DNA of 64,000 nucleotides from Tetraselmis striata. Lineage: Eukaryota; Chlorophyta; Chlorodendrophyceae; Chlorodendrales; Chlorodendraceae. The stretch lies in the NCBI GenBank assembly GCA_006384855.1, contig VCJN01002955.1, positions 590,754-654,753 on the forward strand, given 5' to 3'. A program made the position numbers and the translations under genes. Positions within the stretch are counted from its first letter, which is position 1. Every line of letters starts with the position of its first letter. This document shows, piece by piece, positions 44,256 through 53,898 of this stretch. Below the pieces are notes generated by a model. It had not been told where the DNA came from. It saw only the letters and a list, made by a program, of their open reading frames with translations, and did no database searches.

Positions 44256-47200
44256 CTACGAAATCCGGCGCTTCTTCGTCTTCGGAGTCCGGTTACGACC
44301 TGACAAAATGTCGCGGGTGTCCTCCTCTTCAAACAGCTTGTCGTCGCCGATGACGGCGATCAAACCCGGAAACCGGGTCTCGAAGTCGGCGAACTTGAAA
44401 ACTTTGTACATCGTTTGCGTTAACATCTGCAAAATGTAACAGTCCTGTTTCCAGTTCTTGCTTCCGTTGTTCAGGATCTTGAGAACCTCGGACGTCTTCA
44501 GCCAACTCTCCTTGTCAAAGTGGAAGAAGTTGTACCTCCTCGTGGCAGTCTTCACCGTCCCAGCTTCGTCCAGCTTGTCCGCTGTCTTATTCAGAGCAAG
44601 GAAACCGTGATGGTAGCACTCGGCTCCAGACTGGGAATACCCCTTGAATGCCACCTGAGAACAGCGAATAAATGAAAATACACAGAGATTAAGGATTCAA
44701 ACACTAATAAAAATAATAAGAAAAATAAACCTGTTGAATGAAGACCTTGCTCCTGCACGTCTTGCAGACAGCGTACTCATTCTCCTCGCCAACATCCCGC
44801 TTCAGAATTTTCGCGTGGGTCAGATCATTCAGATACGACCCCTCGAGAACGCACATGAGCTCATCGCTGTAGTCATCAGAGTCCACCAAATCGATCTCGT
44901 CATCACCGTCCTCCGCCGCCTCCTCGTCATCGTCCTCCGCCCCCTCCTCGTCATCGTCCTCCTCCGCCCCCTCACCGTCCTCCTCCGCCCCCTCACCGTC
45001 CTCCTCCGCCTCCTCATCGTCCTCCTCCGCCTCCTCATCCTCCTCCGCCTTCGCCTTCTCAGAATGCGATGGCGCACTCACCGACCTTTTGCGTCCTCGT
45101 GCCGATCCAGCGCCCAAATGCGCATCTATGGCCTTTTTCAGAAGGAGGTGTGTCGGCCCGTCCTCTGCGGGTTTTCCCTGGATCATTGAGAGAAGCAACT
45201 TCGCTCGTTCGTTCTCTATATCCAGATCTGTTCAGACAGAAAAATGGACAACAAATCAGTAAACGTTTACAATTGTTAGGTTTATAAAAAGGGAACATGT
45301 GATACCGCTCTTGCGTACCTTTCAGCTTATCCTCCATCGACTTGTTAACCTCTGTGAGTCTGGCGAGAAGACGGGAGCCTAGGGAAACAGAGTACAAAGT
45401 TAAACAGGGTTTTTTTATTGGGGAATTGAGAGGCAAATCGCGCAGTCGCACCTTCGTCTACACTTTGGTCTCCAATGACGACAGATAATTGCTTCTTCAC
45501 GCAATCTGATAGACCACGTCAGGTCGGGTCGGTCAGGTCGCGCATCGACTTCATATTCATAACATCCATTAATTGCGAAGAAAGTACAGAAAGGGGGGGG
45601 GGCAAGGAAGCGAGGAAGGAAGAAAGAAAGGAAGCACAGAAAAAAGGAAGGATTGAAATTCAAAAGGAAAGGGGATTTCAGGGAAGGACGAAAGAAAGGA
45701 AGGTAGGAAGGAAAGGGACCTGTAATCTCATCAACGAAATCTTCCTTCGAGTCCTCCAAAGCCTTGATTCTGTTTTCAGCTGCGAGTCAAACTTAAGAGT
45801 GAGTACTTATACGGTATGTACCCGAGAACACACGTGTCTCCCAAAAAACTTACCTTTCATGATGTTTGTGGCGATGGTTTCATGCAACGTTGCTGTGTCA
45901 CAAAGGTCTTGCCTCCGGGTATCTGAAAAAAAAATCAAAACAGAACTTGTAGCCACAGAACGCTGCGAAGATTTGTCTTCTTGAGTTGCCAAGTCAGGAT
46001 TTAGCGACAGCGTAAAAACAACAGTGCAGAAACCACCCACCTTTCATCGTCCCTATCTCAAGGATGAGCTTCGCCAGTTTCCCTGTGGGGATGACATTTT
46101 CATATAGTCAGCATGCAGCACAGACCTAATAAAACAATGCAAGAACAACACGAATCGCACCTCGTATCATTTTGACCATCGAGCACAGATAAGTCATTTC
46201 TTTCTCGAGATCCTTACCAGAAGAGGCAGAAGGTGTGACCTGAAATTGACTTCCTGTAACAAGAGGAGCAGAAGTAAAAACACCTTTCTCAACACAAACA
46301 CAAACACAAACACAAACACAAACACAACAAAAAAACTGTATGAAAATTGGTCAAGGTTTTGAGCGAGTGGTCGCCAACCGCACCAGATTCCTTTTCGAGG
46401 GAGGCGTGGGGGGAGGTCGACACTTCTTTGATGCTGAGAAGACCCTTTCCTTTATCCTGGAGAGGTACAGGAGGTTGGATCTGCGGAGAAGCTGTCTCCT
46501 GGGGGGGGATCTGAGGTACGGCATCCTGGGAAGGCGTTGGTCTTTGAAAACAAGTCCGAACCGTTCTCGCTGACCTCTTGCCCTTCATCGCGCGAGGTAC
46601 TGGGGGCTGGGCTTGTGGAGAATTTCTGTCGGGGGAGGAGACCTGAGATACGTTGGATGTATGCTCCGGGAAAGAAGCTGATGGCGAAACACTCCCACGG
46701 GCACACGGCGCCCTCTCCACGCCCTTGGCCTTCACCGCCGCAGAGCCTTCCTCGGACGGTGCGGAAAAACTGACGTGGCGGATGCGCGAAGAGTCGGGTA
46801 ACGCCACCTGAAAGGAAGGAATTACCGCGGCAGAAGGTGCAGGAGGCTGCGGCGGCACCACGTCCTCCTGGGAAGGAATTAGCGCGGCCGAAGGTGCAGG
46901 AGGCTGCGGCGGCACCACGTCCTCCTGGGAAGGATTTGTCACAGCATCTGCTACAGGAGGTTGCGCTGGCTCCTCCTCCTCCTCCTCTTGTACCTCCTCC
47001 TGTACCTCCTCCTGCTCCTCCTGTACCTCCTGCTCCTCCTGTACCTCCTGCTGTGCCTCCTCCTCCTCCTCCTCCTGCTCTTCGCCCAGTTCCTCCTCCT
47101 GGACATGTTTTGGAGACGCGTTCTTCGGTCCGGAAGAAGCCCCCGGTCCGGAAGAAGGCTTGTTGAGGCTCGCAGACTGGGACTCGTTTGACCCTGGAGA

Positions 47201-47388
47201 AAAAACATTGGTACCAGCATTTCAGCAACACGTAACGCCGGTGTTTTATGTAAAAGGTCGACGGTGGGGGAGATGGAGTGGCACATGACCTCACCTGAAC
47301 CCTTCTTGTTCTTGATGAAATCCAGAATATCAGTTTCCGAGAACTCTCCAGACTTGACATATCCCATCAGCTTCTGAAATGTATCCAT
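44256..47388 (-). CDS. Spliced gene: nine coding exons, 707-aa acidic nuclear-type protein
   Basis: Minus-strand exons: 47388-47295, 47193-46384, 46253-46161, 46082-46041, 45922-45854, 45779-45720, 45378-45319, 45227-44731, 44654-44256. Every intron begins GT and ends AG, and the summed exons (2124 nt) make one open frame ending at TAG. The first seven splices are phase 1; the last is phase 0. The protein starts MDTFQKLMGYVKSGEF, has a Glu/Gln-rich stretch, two copies of PSQEDVVPPQPPAPSAA, then a run of short helical exons (GKLAKLILEIGTMK; ENRIKALEDSKEDFVDEIT; LLARLTEVNKSMEDKL) likely forming a coiled coil. An acidic tract and a C-terminal domain with CKTCRSK and a basic end (KTKKRRIS) follow. 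Function not recognised. The structure is eukaryotic-host-like, unlike its neighbours. Confidence 0.85.
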
Positions 47389-47396
47389 CCTGGAGT

Positions 47397-47573
47397 CTGT
47401 GGAAGAGGGGAGTCGGGACCGTTAAAAAAATATATACTGGGTGAGCGGGGGCGGGTGAGCGGGTGCGCGGGTTGGGGAACCCAGCCACCAGTCTTTCCGG
47501 TTCAACTCCGCGGACCTCGACAAGTGTCTGGACTCAAGGGGGAGAGAGATGCAGAGAGAGAGACGGATACAGA

Positions 47574-47617
<44 letters not shown>

Positions 47618-47784
47618 GACAGAGAGAGAGACAGAGAGAGACAGAGAGAGACAGAGAGAGAGGCAGAGACAGAGACAGATACAGAGAGACCGCGTTCGAC
47701 TTGGTTGTACAGATACTCAGATCCCGCTCGGATATGGAGAGCTTTCCCGGGACCCACCCACGGCACCCACGTCACCTCACTCAC
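47397..47784 (-). other. 5' untranslated intron of the spliced gene
   Basis: A strong donor (CAGGAG then GTGAGTGAGG on the minus strand) at 47784 and an acceptor (CTCTTCCACAG) at 47397 place a 388-nt intron 8 nt before the ATG at 47388. The upstream non-coding exon starts somewhere above 47785. The intron holds the (GA)n microsatellite, which reads as a polypyrimidine tract on the sense strand. Confidence 0.65.
47542..47690. repeat. (GA)n / (CAGAGA)n microsatellite
   Basis: About 150 nt of GAGAGA and CAGAGAGA units inside the 5' intron of the spliced gene. Frames read through it as Arg-Glu repeats only because it is repetitive. Confidence 0.95.
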
Positions 47785-47785
47785 C

Positions 47786-48448
47786 TCCTGACGCGACCTG
47801 GTGCTGAGGCTCCGCCTCGCGAGGGTTGTTGAACGCGTGTCGTCCAGTCAAGACGGATTCACGCCGGAGTCCGAAGAGTGTGCTGGTAGGAAGTAGGAAG
47901 TAGGTAGGTTTGCTGAAGGAGCCGAGGGAGATCCGTACTTGACATGTACCTGAAATGACAGTGGTGCATACTAAACGCCGACTTGGAGTACCTGTAGCAG
48001 TAGCAGCGGGGGGTGTGCGTGTGTGCGTCCGTGCGTACGCGTGGACACTAGAAACTTCCAGACACGTCGGCGCGGACCTTATCCCAGATGGTTCACAACG
48101 CGTTTTGTTAACGGCTGGAAATGGTTTTCGCGGTGTACGAGGTTTTTGTGACAGGCTGTTTTTACATGCATTAATGTATTAGAAACACCGATGATATTTT
48201 GCGGCGTGTCGGCAGGAAGGCCGCTCATGGCTTCTGTTTTGTGGCAGGCCGCGTTGCGATAATAAAAAGGAAAAATCCTGATGATGACGACACGGTACTG
48301 CTTAGGGACGGTCGATGAGATGGGTTGAAAAAGCCCTAAACCTAAGTGTAGATGGGTTCGTCTGAACTTTGTTCACGATATTTTTCACGATATTGCACGG
48401 ATTTTATTTAGCGGCTACATTGCAAACGGTTTCAACGGGGTCAGGAAC
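47786..48448. other. Region between the two spliced genes
   Basis: Contains the upstream exon of the minus-strand gene (just above 47785) and otherwise nothing I can call as a gene. A GTAGGAAGTAGGAAGTAGGTAGG repeat lies near 47883-47908. Confidence 0.4.
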
Positions 48449-48464
48449 GGATATAAATAATATA
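48449..48464 (+). promoter_or_regulatory. TATA-like element of the second spliced gene
   Basis: GGATATAAATAATATA lies about 95 nt before the ATG at 48559, followed by a CCCATCCCGCATCCCGCAT repeat (about 48499-48530) that would lie in the leader. Confidence 0.4.
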
Positions 48465-48558
48465 CCGTTCCCTCCCGCACTAACATAATATCCCTCATCC
48501 CCCATCCCGCATCCCGCATCCCGCATCCGGCGACGCCTCCCTGGTCCCGCGGAAAGAG

Positions 48559-49211
48559 ATGGAAGTCAACATAACTCGGGGACGCGCATTCTGTGCATGT
48601 TTGCTGTTTCACCCGGCGCTAAGCTTGACGACAAGCCAACGAGCTGAGATTGCCTTGTTCATATTGCAGTTCCCAGGTAGTGGTAGCGATCGCTGTGGTC
48701 GCACGGGCGCTCTCCTGCGTACTTTTCTCGTAGTTTGCATGTCTCCTGACGAGATTCCTCTGCGCCTCCAGACGACGTTATTCGCGACAAAGAAGGAGCT
48801 GAGGAAACCGCGGAAAGCGACAAGCCCGGCGACAAGCCCGGCGACCCCTCCGGCGAACCCCGCGGCCCAGACAGCGAACTCCGGGGCGAACCCCGCGACT
48901 CGGACGGTGCGGGACAGGAAGCACCTGCACCCGTAAGTGCATGCATGCATGTATGCATGCACTTTGTAAGTGTACGCATCGCTACGTATCCCCCAGGACG
49001 CGGGCCCGGCGCCAAGGAGAGCCCCCGCAAACGCGCGCGGAGCGACCCCGACCCCGACGCTCGGTGCTACAGCTCCAACCGCGAACCGCCCGAACATTTC
49101 GGTGGCGTCGGTGGCGTCGGTGGCGTCGATGTTGTCGATGTTGTCGATGTTATCGATGTTGTCTGTATTCGGTTCATGGAGGAGACCCTGGATGATTTTC
49201 TTCCCCTGTGA
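48559..49211 (+). CDS. Probable spliced gene, three exons, about 157 aa
   Basis: Model: 48559-48676, 48772-48932, 49017-49211. Intron 1 (CCCAG then GTAGTG ... CGCCTCCAG) is phase 1 and moves the frame into an acidic stretch DDVIRDKEGAEETAESDKPG. Intron 2 starts with a strong GTAAGT donor at 48933. Its best acceptor by sequence is after 48996 (CCCCCAG), but the acceptor that keeps the most protein-like frame is after 49016, giving SPRKRARSDPDPD, a basic nuclear-localisation-like motif. The C-terminus is low in complexity (VDVVDVVDVIDVV) and ends EETLDDFLPL. Start and second acceptor are uncertain. Confidence 0.4.
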
Positions 49212-49570
49212 CAATTCCGAGGGTGAGGGACACGCCTAAACCATAAACCCGGAAACTGCATGGTCGCATTGCACCCGACGATTTCCGGAGGTGGGCAAGA
49301 AGACCCGAGCGATCGATCCCGCATGTGGAGCGCAACCTGTTCGGGAGGTACGATAAGGAAGGACGGTTTGCAACAAGCCCTCCGATGTGGACTCGGCCGC
49401 GTACCCGTGAGGTACTGGCACACGTGGATCTACAGTATATGCTACTATAGATCCACGTGTGCCACATAGAAAATGGAACCCTGGTCCATTTCGGCGTTTA
49501 CCGTAAATGTAATTTAAACCGGCATCCGTTCACAAATGGAAGATGCTCGGCGAGATGCTACGCGGAGAGC
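49212..49570. other. Intergenic region with a long hairpin
   Basis: No gene. The notable feature is the inverted repeat at 49416-49464; the rest is unique sequence. Confidence 0.5.
49416..49464. repeat. 22-bp inverted repeat hairpin
   Basis: TGGCACACGTGGATCTACAG.. (49416-49437) pairs with 49443-49464 with one mismatch, leaving a 5-nt loop. It lies at the right edge of the intron-bearing block and could be a terminator or a resolution scar. Confidence 0.8.
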
Positions 49571-49852
49571 TCACTTGGCGGGATGGAGGAAACGATCCAT
49601 GAAACGCATGGCGCCGAAACTCAGCGTCGCCAGAAACTTGCAATACATCACACGCTGCACGGAATCGCCGTCATAGTTGTCCGCAAACTCGACAATAATG
49701 TTATACAGATCCGTGGTCTTGTCTCGAACCTGGTCGAAGTCGGAGACGTTTCTCTTCTCGGGAAAGGACTGGACGTAAGTTTGGATGCCATACTGCATGG
49801 CGAACACGCAGTCGTCCAGGTCGTCAACACACAAGACCTCGTTGGGATCCAT
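49571..49852 (-). CDS. Hypothetical acidic helical protein, 93 aa
   Basis: ATG at 49852 (MDPNEVLCVDDLDDCVFAM). Helical and acidic in its first half (FDQVRDKTTDLYNIIVEFADN) and more basic and hydrophobic at the end (MRFMDRFLHPAK). Intronless, intact. Not recognised. Confidence 0.6.
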   Translation of the reverse strand: MDPNEVLCVDDLDDCVFAMQYGIQTYVQSFPEKRNVSDFDQVRDKTTDLYNIIVEFADNYDGDSVQRVMYCKFLATLSFGAMRFMDRFLHPAK

Positions 49853-50123
49853 GGCGACGAAGAAGGAACGTAGCAGGCTTTGGAGAGTATATCGGGTTCT
49901 TGGCGTGGTTGATGCGAACTGAATAGGTGGGTGGTCAATTTTACAAATTCATTTTTTTCACGACCGGACCTCGAATCGAACAGAAAGCGGCGTTTGCGGA
50001 ACGCGGATGCAGCAATCCGAGAGCTCGTTGAAAAAACGCGGTCGCATAAATATAGATAGACATGTCTGAAAATTGTACACTGTTTTCCATTTTTTTCTGG
50101 GACACTTATAATTGTTCTCGTCA

Positions 50124-50582
50124 ATGCACGGAAGCACCCTCCGACATCGTGCAGCCATTCACTACCTTCATTTCGACAGGTCGCTAAGGAGGGTTGCAAA
50201 GATATATGGGGTCGGGAAGTCGTCTGTAGCGCGCTGGGCGCGTGCTCTGGAGGTTCCAGAGACGAAGGGTAGGAAGGTTAGGCAAAGCGCCGTCGCGAGA
50301 CTAAAACCGAAAATAGCGGAGCATCTGCAACAGAATCCTTTCCTGACAGTAGGGGCGCTTCTCAAGAAGGTCCGCGAACAGGGTGAGAAGGTCGGGATGA
50401 CCACGGTTCATCGAGCTATCCGTGCCGCGAACTTCAGCAGAAAAAGGACACGACCTCGGTTCGCCCCAAAGGTCCCCACCGCGGAAGAAGGGCGTACTTT
50501 CCTGACCTGTCTGAACAATATCCGAACACCTGAACAAATGGAAGGAGGCCAGCATCAAGACAGCCGACCCAGAAGCTTTTGA
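50124..50582 (+). pseudogene. Truncated mariner transposase, DNA-binding part only
   Basis: ATG at 50124. Identical or nearly so to 30425-30820 up to FLTCLNN, then it leaves the transposase just before the first catalytic Asp and reads an out-of-frame Fanzor segment to a stop. A product of about 152 residues would keep both helix-turn-helix units but no catalytic residue, so it could act as a repressor of the full-length transposase. Confidence 0.85.
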
Positions 50583-51201
50583 GGAGGCTCTGAGGGTCAG
50601 AATGAGTCCGCTCCCTGGCTCCGAGGGCGACCCCTCAATCGAGGTTGTGTGGGGCCACCAACTGGCCCGGTGGACGTCCATAATGGACATGACCGCGTTC
50701 GCCGCGAAACGCAGAACACTGGATCGTTTTTGGAGGCACAAGGTTGGTCTCGAGGCGCGACATGATCTGAGCCGCACCGTCGTGGTGTTTGGAGACGGGA
50801 AGTTTTCTGCGTCGGGAAGAGGAGAACGAGCCGTGCCTCGGAAGGCGATGGAAGCCTCTGCGGCACGATTTGCGGCGAAGGTCGTGAAGGTCGGCGAAGC
50901 CTACACGACGAAAGTGTGTTCGCGTTGCAATATGCCCACATTTTCTGTCAGAATGCTGAGGTCGAAGAAGACTACCGAAGGGGGACGAATCGAGCGGATG
51001 GTCGATGTCCGGGAGCTGCGGCGTTGTTCATCCAACGCATGTCGCGCATCTCCTTACAAGTCGAGGGACAAAGACGCCGCCATCAGCATCCTTCAGATTT
51101 TCCTCGCGGGAATAGAGCGCCCGCCGTGCTACACCAAGCAAGGATACGAAGCTGCGCTTAGAGCCATGCGACAGGGACCGCAACCTCATCCCTTGGTCTG
51201 A
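50521..51201 (+). pseudogene. Fanzor (eukaryotic TnpB-like nuclease), C-terminal half
   Basis: The open frame runs from the junction at about 50521 (SEHLNKWKEASIKTAD) through an ATG at 50602 to 51201. Fanzors are RNA-guided nucleases of eukaryotic transposons and giant viruses. Visible: VVVFGDGKFSASGRG, the RuvC-II Glu in VVKVGEAYTTKVCSRCN, a zinc ribbon (CSRCN ... CSSNAC) and the RuvC-III Asp in KSRDKDAAIS. The N-terminal half with the RuvC-I Asp is missing because of the deletion, so it should be inactive as a nuclease. The mariner context fits Fanzor1-type elements. Confidence 0.8.
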
Positions 51202-51384
51202 TAGGAAAAACCTAACCCCCACGGCTGTGTCGTGCGCGTCGATGGCGGCACAGTCGCGCTGCAAGGGAAACCCCCAGGGTAACCTTGCTAGCAGGTCCCC
51301 GCGAGGGGACCATAAACTACCTTGCGTTTTGAGGGACGGACTTAGCGGACCTATGGTGTCCCACAATTTCTGGATTGTAGTTTA
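51202..51384 (+). ncRNA. Candidate guide (omega-type) RNA at the Fanzor element right end
   Basis: Known Fanzor and TnpB elements make their guide RNA from the 3' untranslated region through the right end. This 183-nt stretch has no ORF and contains GGTCCCC-GCGA-GGGGACC (51294-51311), a perfect 7-bp stem with a GNRA tetraloop, next to the self-complementary TGCTAGCA. If transcribed, the guide would begin at about 51385, in the promoter and start of the adhesion gene. Prediction only. Confidence 0.4.
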
Positions 51385-51396
51385 TATATACATAAA

Positions 51397-53898
51397 ATGC
51401 CCGTGATCCCCGTCCCCGCCATGTCCAACGCGACGTTTTTCGACGGGACGCCGCTCGCGGCCAACGACGTGTGCGTGCCCATGATCCTGATAGTGGACAG
51501 CAACGGCAAAATGGCGAGCTATCGAGGAAACCCCATCACATTGCAGGACGTGCGCGACCCCGAGGTCGCCGGGTTCGAGGTCGCGCAGGCGCCCGCGACG
51601 TACGCCTTCGCGCCCTCGGGCGGCCAGGCCTCGGACGACGCGTCCGGAACGCTCACGGTGTACCACGTGGTGAGCACCGCCCTGGAAACCGCCGCGAGCT
51701 TATCGAATATCGTCACCGCGTTCGGCGAGGGGTTCGGGGTCGCCGGCGTCGCGTCCTACGCCGCGAACTCCGCCGTGTCGCTGTCCGCCCTCTCGGGTCT
51801 CGGAACCAGCAACGTGTACGACTCGGGGGCGGGACTTTTCCGGGATATCGCCGAGGGCGATTCCGTGTACAGTCACATCCTGGTCGAGGACCCCAACGGC
51901 CGCGTGGCCTCCGCCAGCCAGTTTGTCCCCCTCGTTCAGGACATCACGCCGCCCGCGTTCTCCGGGGGGCCGACGGTGTTGTCGACGAACCAGACCAGCG
52001 CCACGGTCTCGTGGACGCTCGCCGACGCCGGGGACGCCGCCGCGGGCGCCGCCACGCCGCTGTACCTGGGCGTGTACACCTCCGACGCGTCGCCCCCGAG
52101 CGCGCAGGACGTCGTGGACGGCGCGGGCGCCGCCTTCCTCCGCCGCATCGTCGTCGCCGACGGCAAGGCGACGGGCACCGAGGTGGTGGGCGACGCGAGC
52201 CCCGCGAGCGACGCGGCGCTGTCGCCGGCGACGCCCTACTACGTGTACGTGGTCGCGGAGGACTCGGTCGGCAACCGCACCGCTCGGCAGGACCTGGTGG
52301 TGACGACCACGGACGGCACCAGCCCGGGCGGCCTGTCGTCGGTGACCGTCGCGCTGGGCACGAACGACCCGACGACCGAGGTTCTGGTGTCCGGACTGCA
52401 GAACGTGAGCGACAACGACGAGCTGGCGACGCTGAGTGCGAGGTACGGGACCGTCAACGACGCCGCGGACGCCGAGACGGCGACGGTGGCCATATCTTTA
52501 TCGGGAGGCACGGCCGCGTCGGACACCCACCTGGTGACGGGGCTCACCCCGGACACGCCGTACTACTTTTGGACGCGGGCGACGGACCCGTCGGGCAACG
52601 ACTCCGGCGCGGTGTCGACGACGCCCGGCAGCGTCAGAACGGACAGCGCCTCGTCCCTGTACGGAGCCCTGGGAAGCCTGTATCCGCCCGCCGCGCTGAC
52701 CGGCTCCTCGACAACCCTTTCCGGGCAAGGGTACGGAAACGGGACGTATAACGTTTCGTACACGGGCACATATTTGGAACGGCCGCCGTGGCAAGCTTTC
52801 AACAAAGACTACCGGTGGAGCAACCAGGCCGGCGGTAACCTGGACGACTCTACCTGGATGGGCTGGGTTTCGGATGGTCAGGACAACGTCACGATCCACC
52901 TCCCGGAGGCGGTGACCCTGACGGCGATAAAGTGCATAAACGGTTATAATACTTCCGACACGTTTGACAGCGATTGGATAGTACGACAAATGGTCGTCGA
53001 GGGGAGCAACGACGGGGTCGCGTTCACGCAGCTGTTCAGCAACTCGGGCGGCCCCTCGGCGGACGTCGTTCTCTACAGGTCCGGGCAGCACGACGGGTGG
53101 TTCACGCGGTTCGAGATCCCCGTGACCGAAATCTCCTATTCCTATTTCCGGATAACGGTCGCCAATCCGGACCGTTTCTTCTGCGTAGAGATGCAGTTGT
53201 TCGTAATGTTGTCCGGAACCAACACCCTCGTTTCCATCCCCGGGGCGTTCGGGTCCGACGCCCTGGCCCTCGTCAACGCGACGTTCGACAACCCCCTGAC
53301 GAAGTTCCCGCTCGCCACGAAATCCTCGATGACCATATCCGGGTCGGAGCTGGCGCTGCCCGTGAGCACACTCGACGGGTTTTTCGGCACGGCGGGCTTC
53401 GTGGGGGGTCCCAGGCTGGTCAAGGGGCCGTTCGTCTCGTCCGAGTTCACGGGCTTCGAGGTGGACTACCGCATCAGCGCCACTACAAACCAGAACAACA
53501 AACAGGACTCCTTCTATTTCGGATTCGCGGGATTGGCCACGGCCGGCGCCGAGTCCACCCCCGCCGACAATTACGTCGGGTTCGCGTTTAATTATGAATT
53601 GAACAGTGCGCGGTTTCGGATCAAGGACGACGCGGTTAACGTTTCGACGTCGCTCGGGAGCCTTTCCCAGTTCTCGTCGACCAGGCGCCTGAGCGCGCGC
53701 ATCGACCCGTCCACGGGAGCCGTGACGCTCGAGGTGCGCGACCCGGCGGACGACGCGGTGCTGAGCTCGACGACGGGCAGCTTTTCGGCGGGGCTGAGCG
53801 CGCTGTCGGCCGGCGGCATGCGCGCGGTGTTCCACTTGGGGCAGCACGCGACCCCCGCGTCCACGAGATACCTCAGCAACATCGTGTGGAACCCTTGA
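51397..53898 (+). CDS. Fibronectin type III / discoidin-like adhesion protein, 833 aa
   Basis: ATG at 51397, 12 nt after the element's right end; TTTATATATACATAAA just before it is the TATA-like box, partly made of the element's terminus. Two fibronectin type III-like units are seen at about 183-290 (TSATVSWTLADAG; TPYYVYVVAEDSVGN) and 295-400 (TPYYFWTRATDPSGN). Residues 405-590 match a discoidin/F5-8 type C-like jelly roll (AFNKDYRWSNQAGG, WMGWVSDGQDNVTIHLPEAV, YFRITVANPDRFFCVEMQLF). The C-terminal 240 residues resemble a concanavalin-like lectin sandwich. No signal peptide or membrane anchor. A virion-surface or fibre protein is the best guess. Confidence 0.8.
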   Translation: MPVIPVPAMSNATFFDGTPLAANDVCVPMILIVDSNGKMASYRGNPITLQDVRDPEVAGFEVAQAPATYAFAPSGGQASDDASGTLTVYHVVSTALETAASLSNIVTAFGEGFGVAGVASYAANSAVSLSALSGLGTSNVYDSGAGLFRDIAEGDSVYSHILVEDPNGRVASASQFVPLVQDITPPAFSGGPTVLSTNQTSATVSWTLADAGDAAAGAATPLYLGVYTSDASPPSAQDVVDGAGAAFLRRIVVADGKATGTEVVGDASPASDAALSPATPYYVYVVAEDSVGNRTARQDLVVTTTDGTSPGGLSSVTVALGTNDPTTEVLVSGLQNVSDNDELATLSARYGTVNDAADAETATVAISLSGGTAASDTHLVTGLTPDTPYYFWTRATDPSGNDSGAVSTTPGSVRTDSASSLYGALGSLYPPAALTGSSTTLSGQGYGNGTYNVSYTGTYLERPPWQAFNKDYRWSNQAGGNLDDSTWMGWVSDGQDNVTIHLPEAVTLTAIKCINGYNTSDTFDSDWIVRQMVVEGSNDGVAFTQLFSNSGGPSADVVLYRSGQHDGWFTRFEIPVTEISYSYFRITVANPDRFFCVEMQLFVMLSGTNTLVSIPGAFGSDALALVNATFDNPLTKFPLATKSSMTISGSELALPVSTLDGFFGTAGFVGGPRLVKGPFVSSEFTGFEVDYRISATTNQNNKQDSFYFGFAGLATAGAESTPADNYVGFAFNYELNSARFRIKDDAVNVSTSLGSLSQFSSTRRLSARIDPSTGAVTLEVRDPADDAVLSSTTGSFSAGLSALSAGGMRAVFHLGQHATPASTRYLSNIVWNP

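Larger units (their letters stand above)
50074..51384 (+). mobile_element. Composite mariner-Fanzor element
   Basis: Left end TACACTGTTTTCCA ... TTCTGGGACAC at about 50078-50107; right end, read inward on the minus strand, TAAACTACAATCCAG ... GTGGGACAC (51384-51356). Both start TAxACT, have TCCA at the same place and end GGGACAC, so they form a diverged pair of about 30-bp terminal repeats with TA at the borders. Inside are a transposase cut after its DNA-binding domain and a Fanzor cut to its C-terminal half, joined at about 50520. It is an internal deletion derivative. Confidence 0.75.

Noticed and set aside
44829..47388. Separate small intronless genes on the minus strand between 44.7 and 47.4 kb
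   Set aside because: The frames end abruptly at GT and resume after AG; joined they form one gene, so they are exons.
47449..47832. Arg-Glu repeat proteins from both strands
   Set aside because: They are translations of a (GA)n microsatellite inside an intron.
50602..51201. A complete 199-aa gene starting at 50602
   Set aside because: The frame is open back to the transposase junction and the protein lacks the N-terminal Fanzor half, so it is a fragment.
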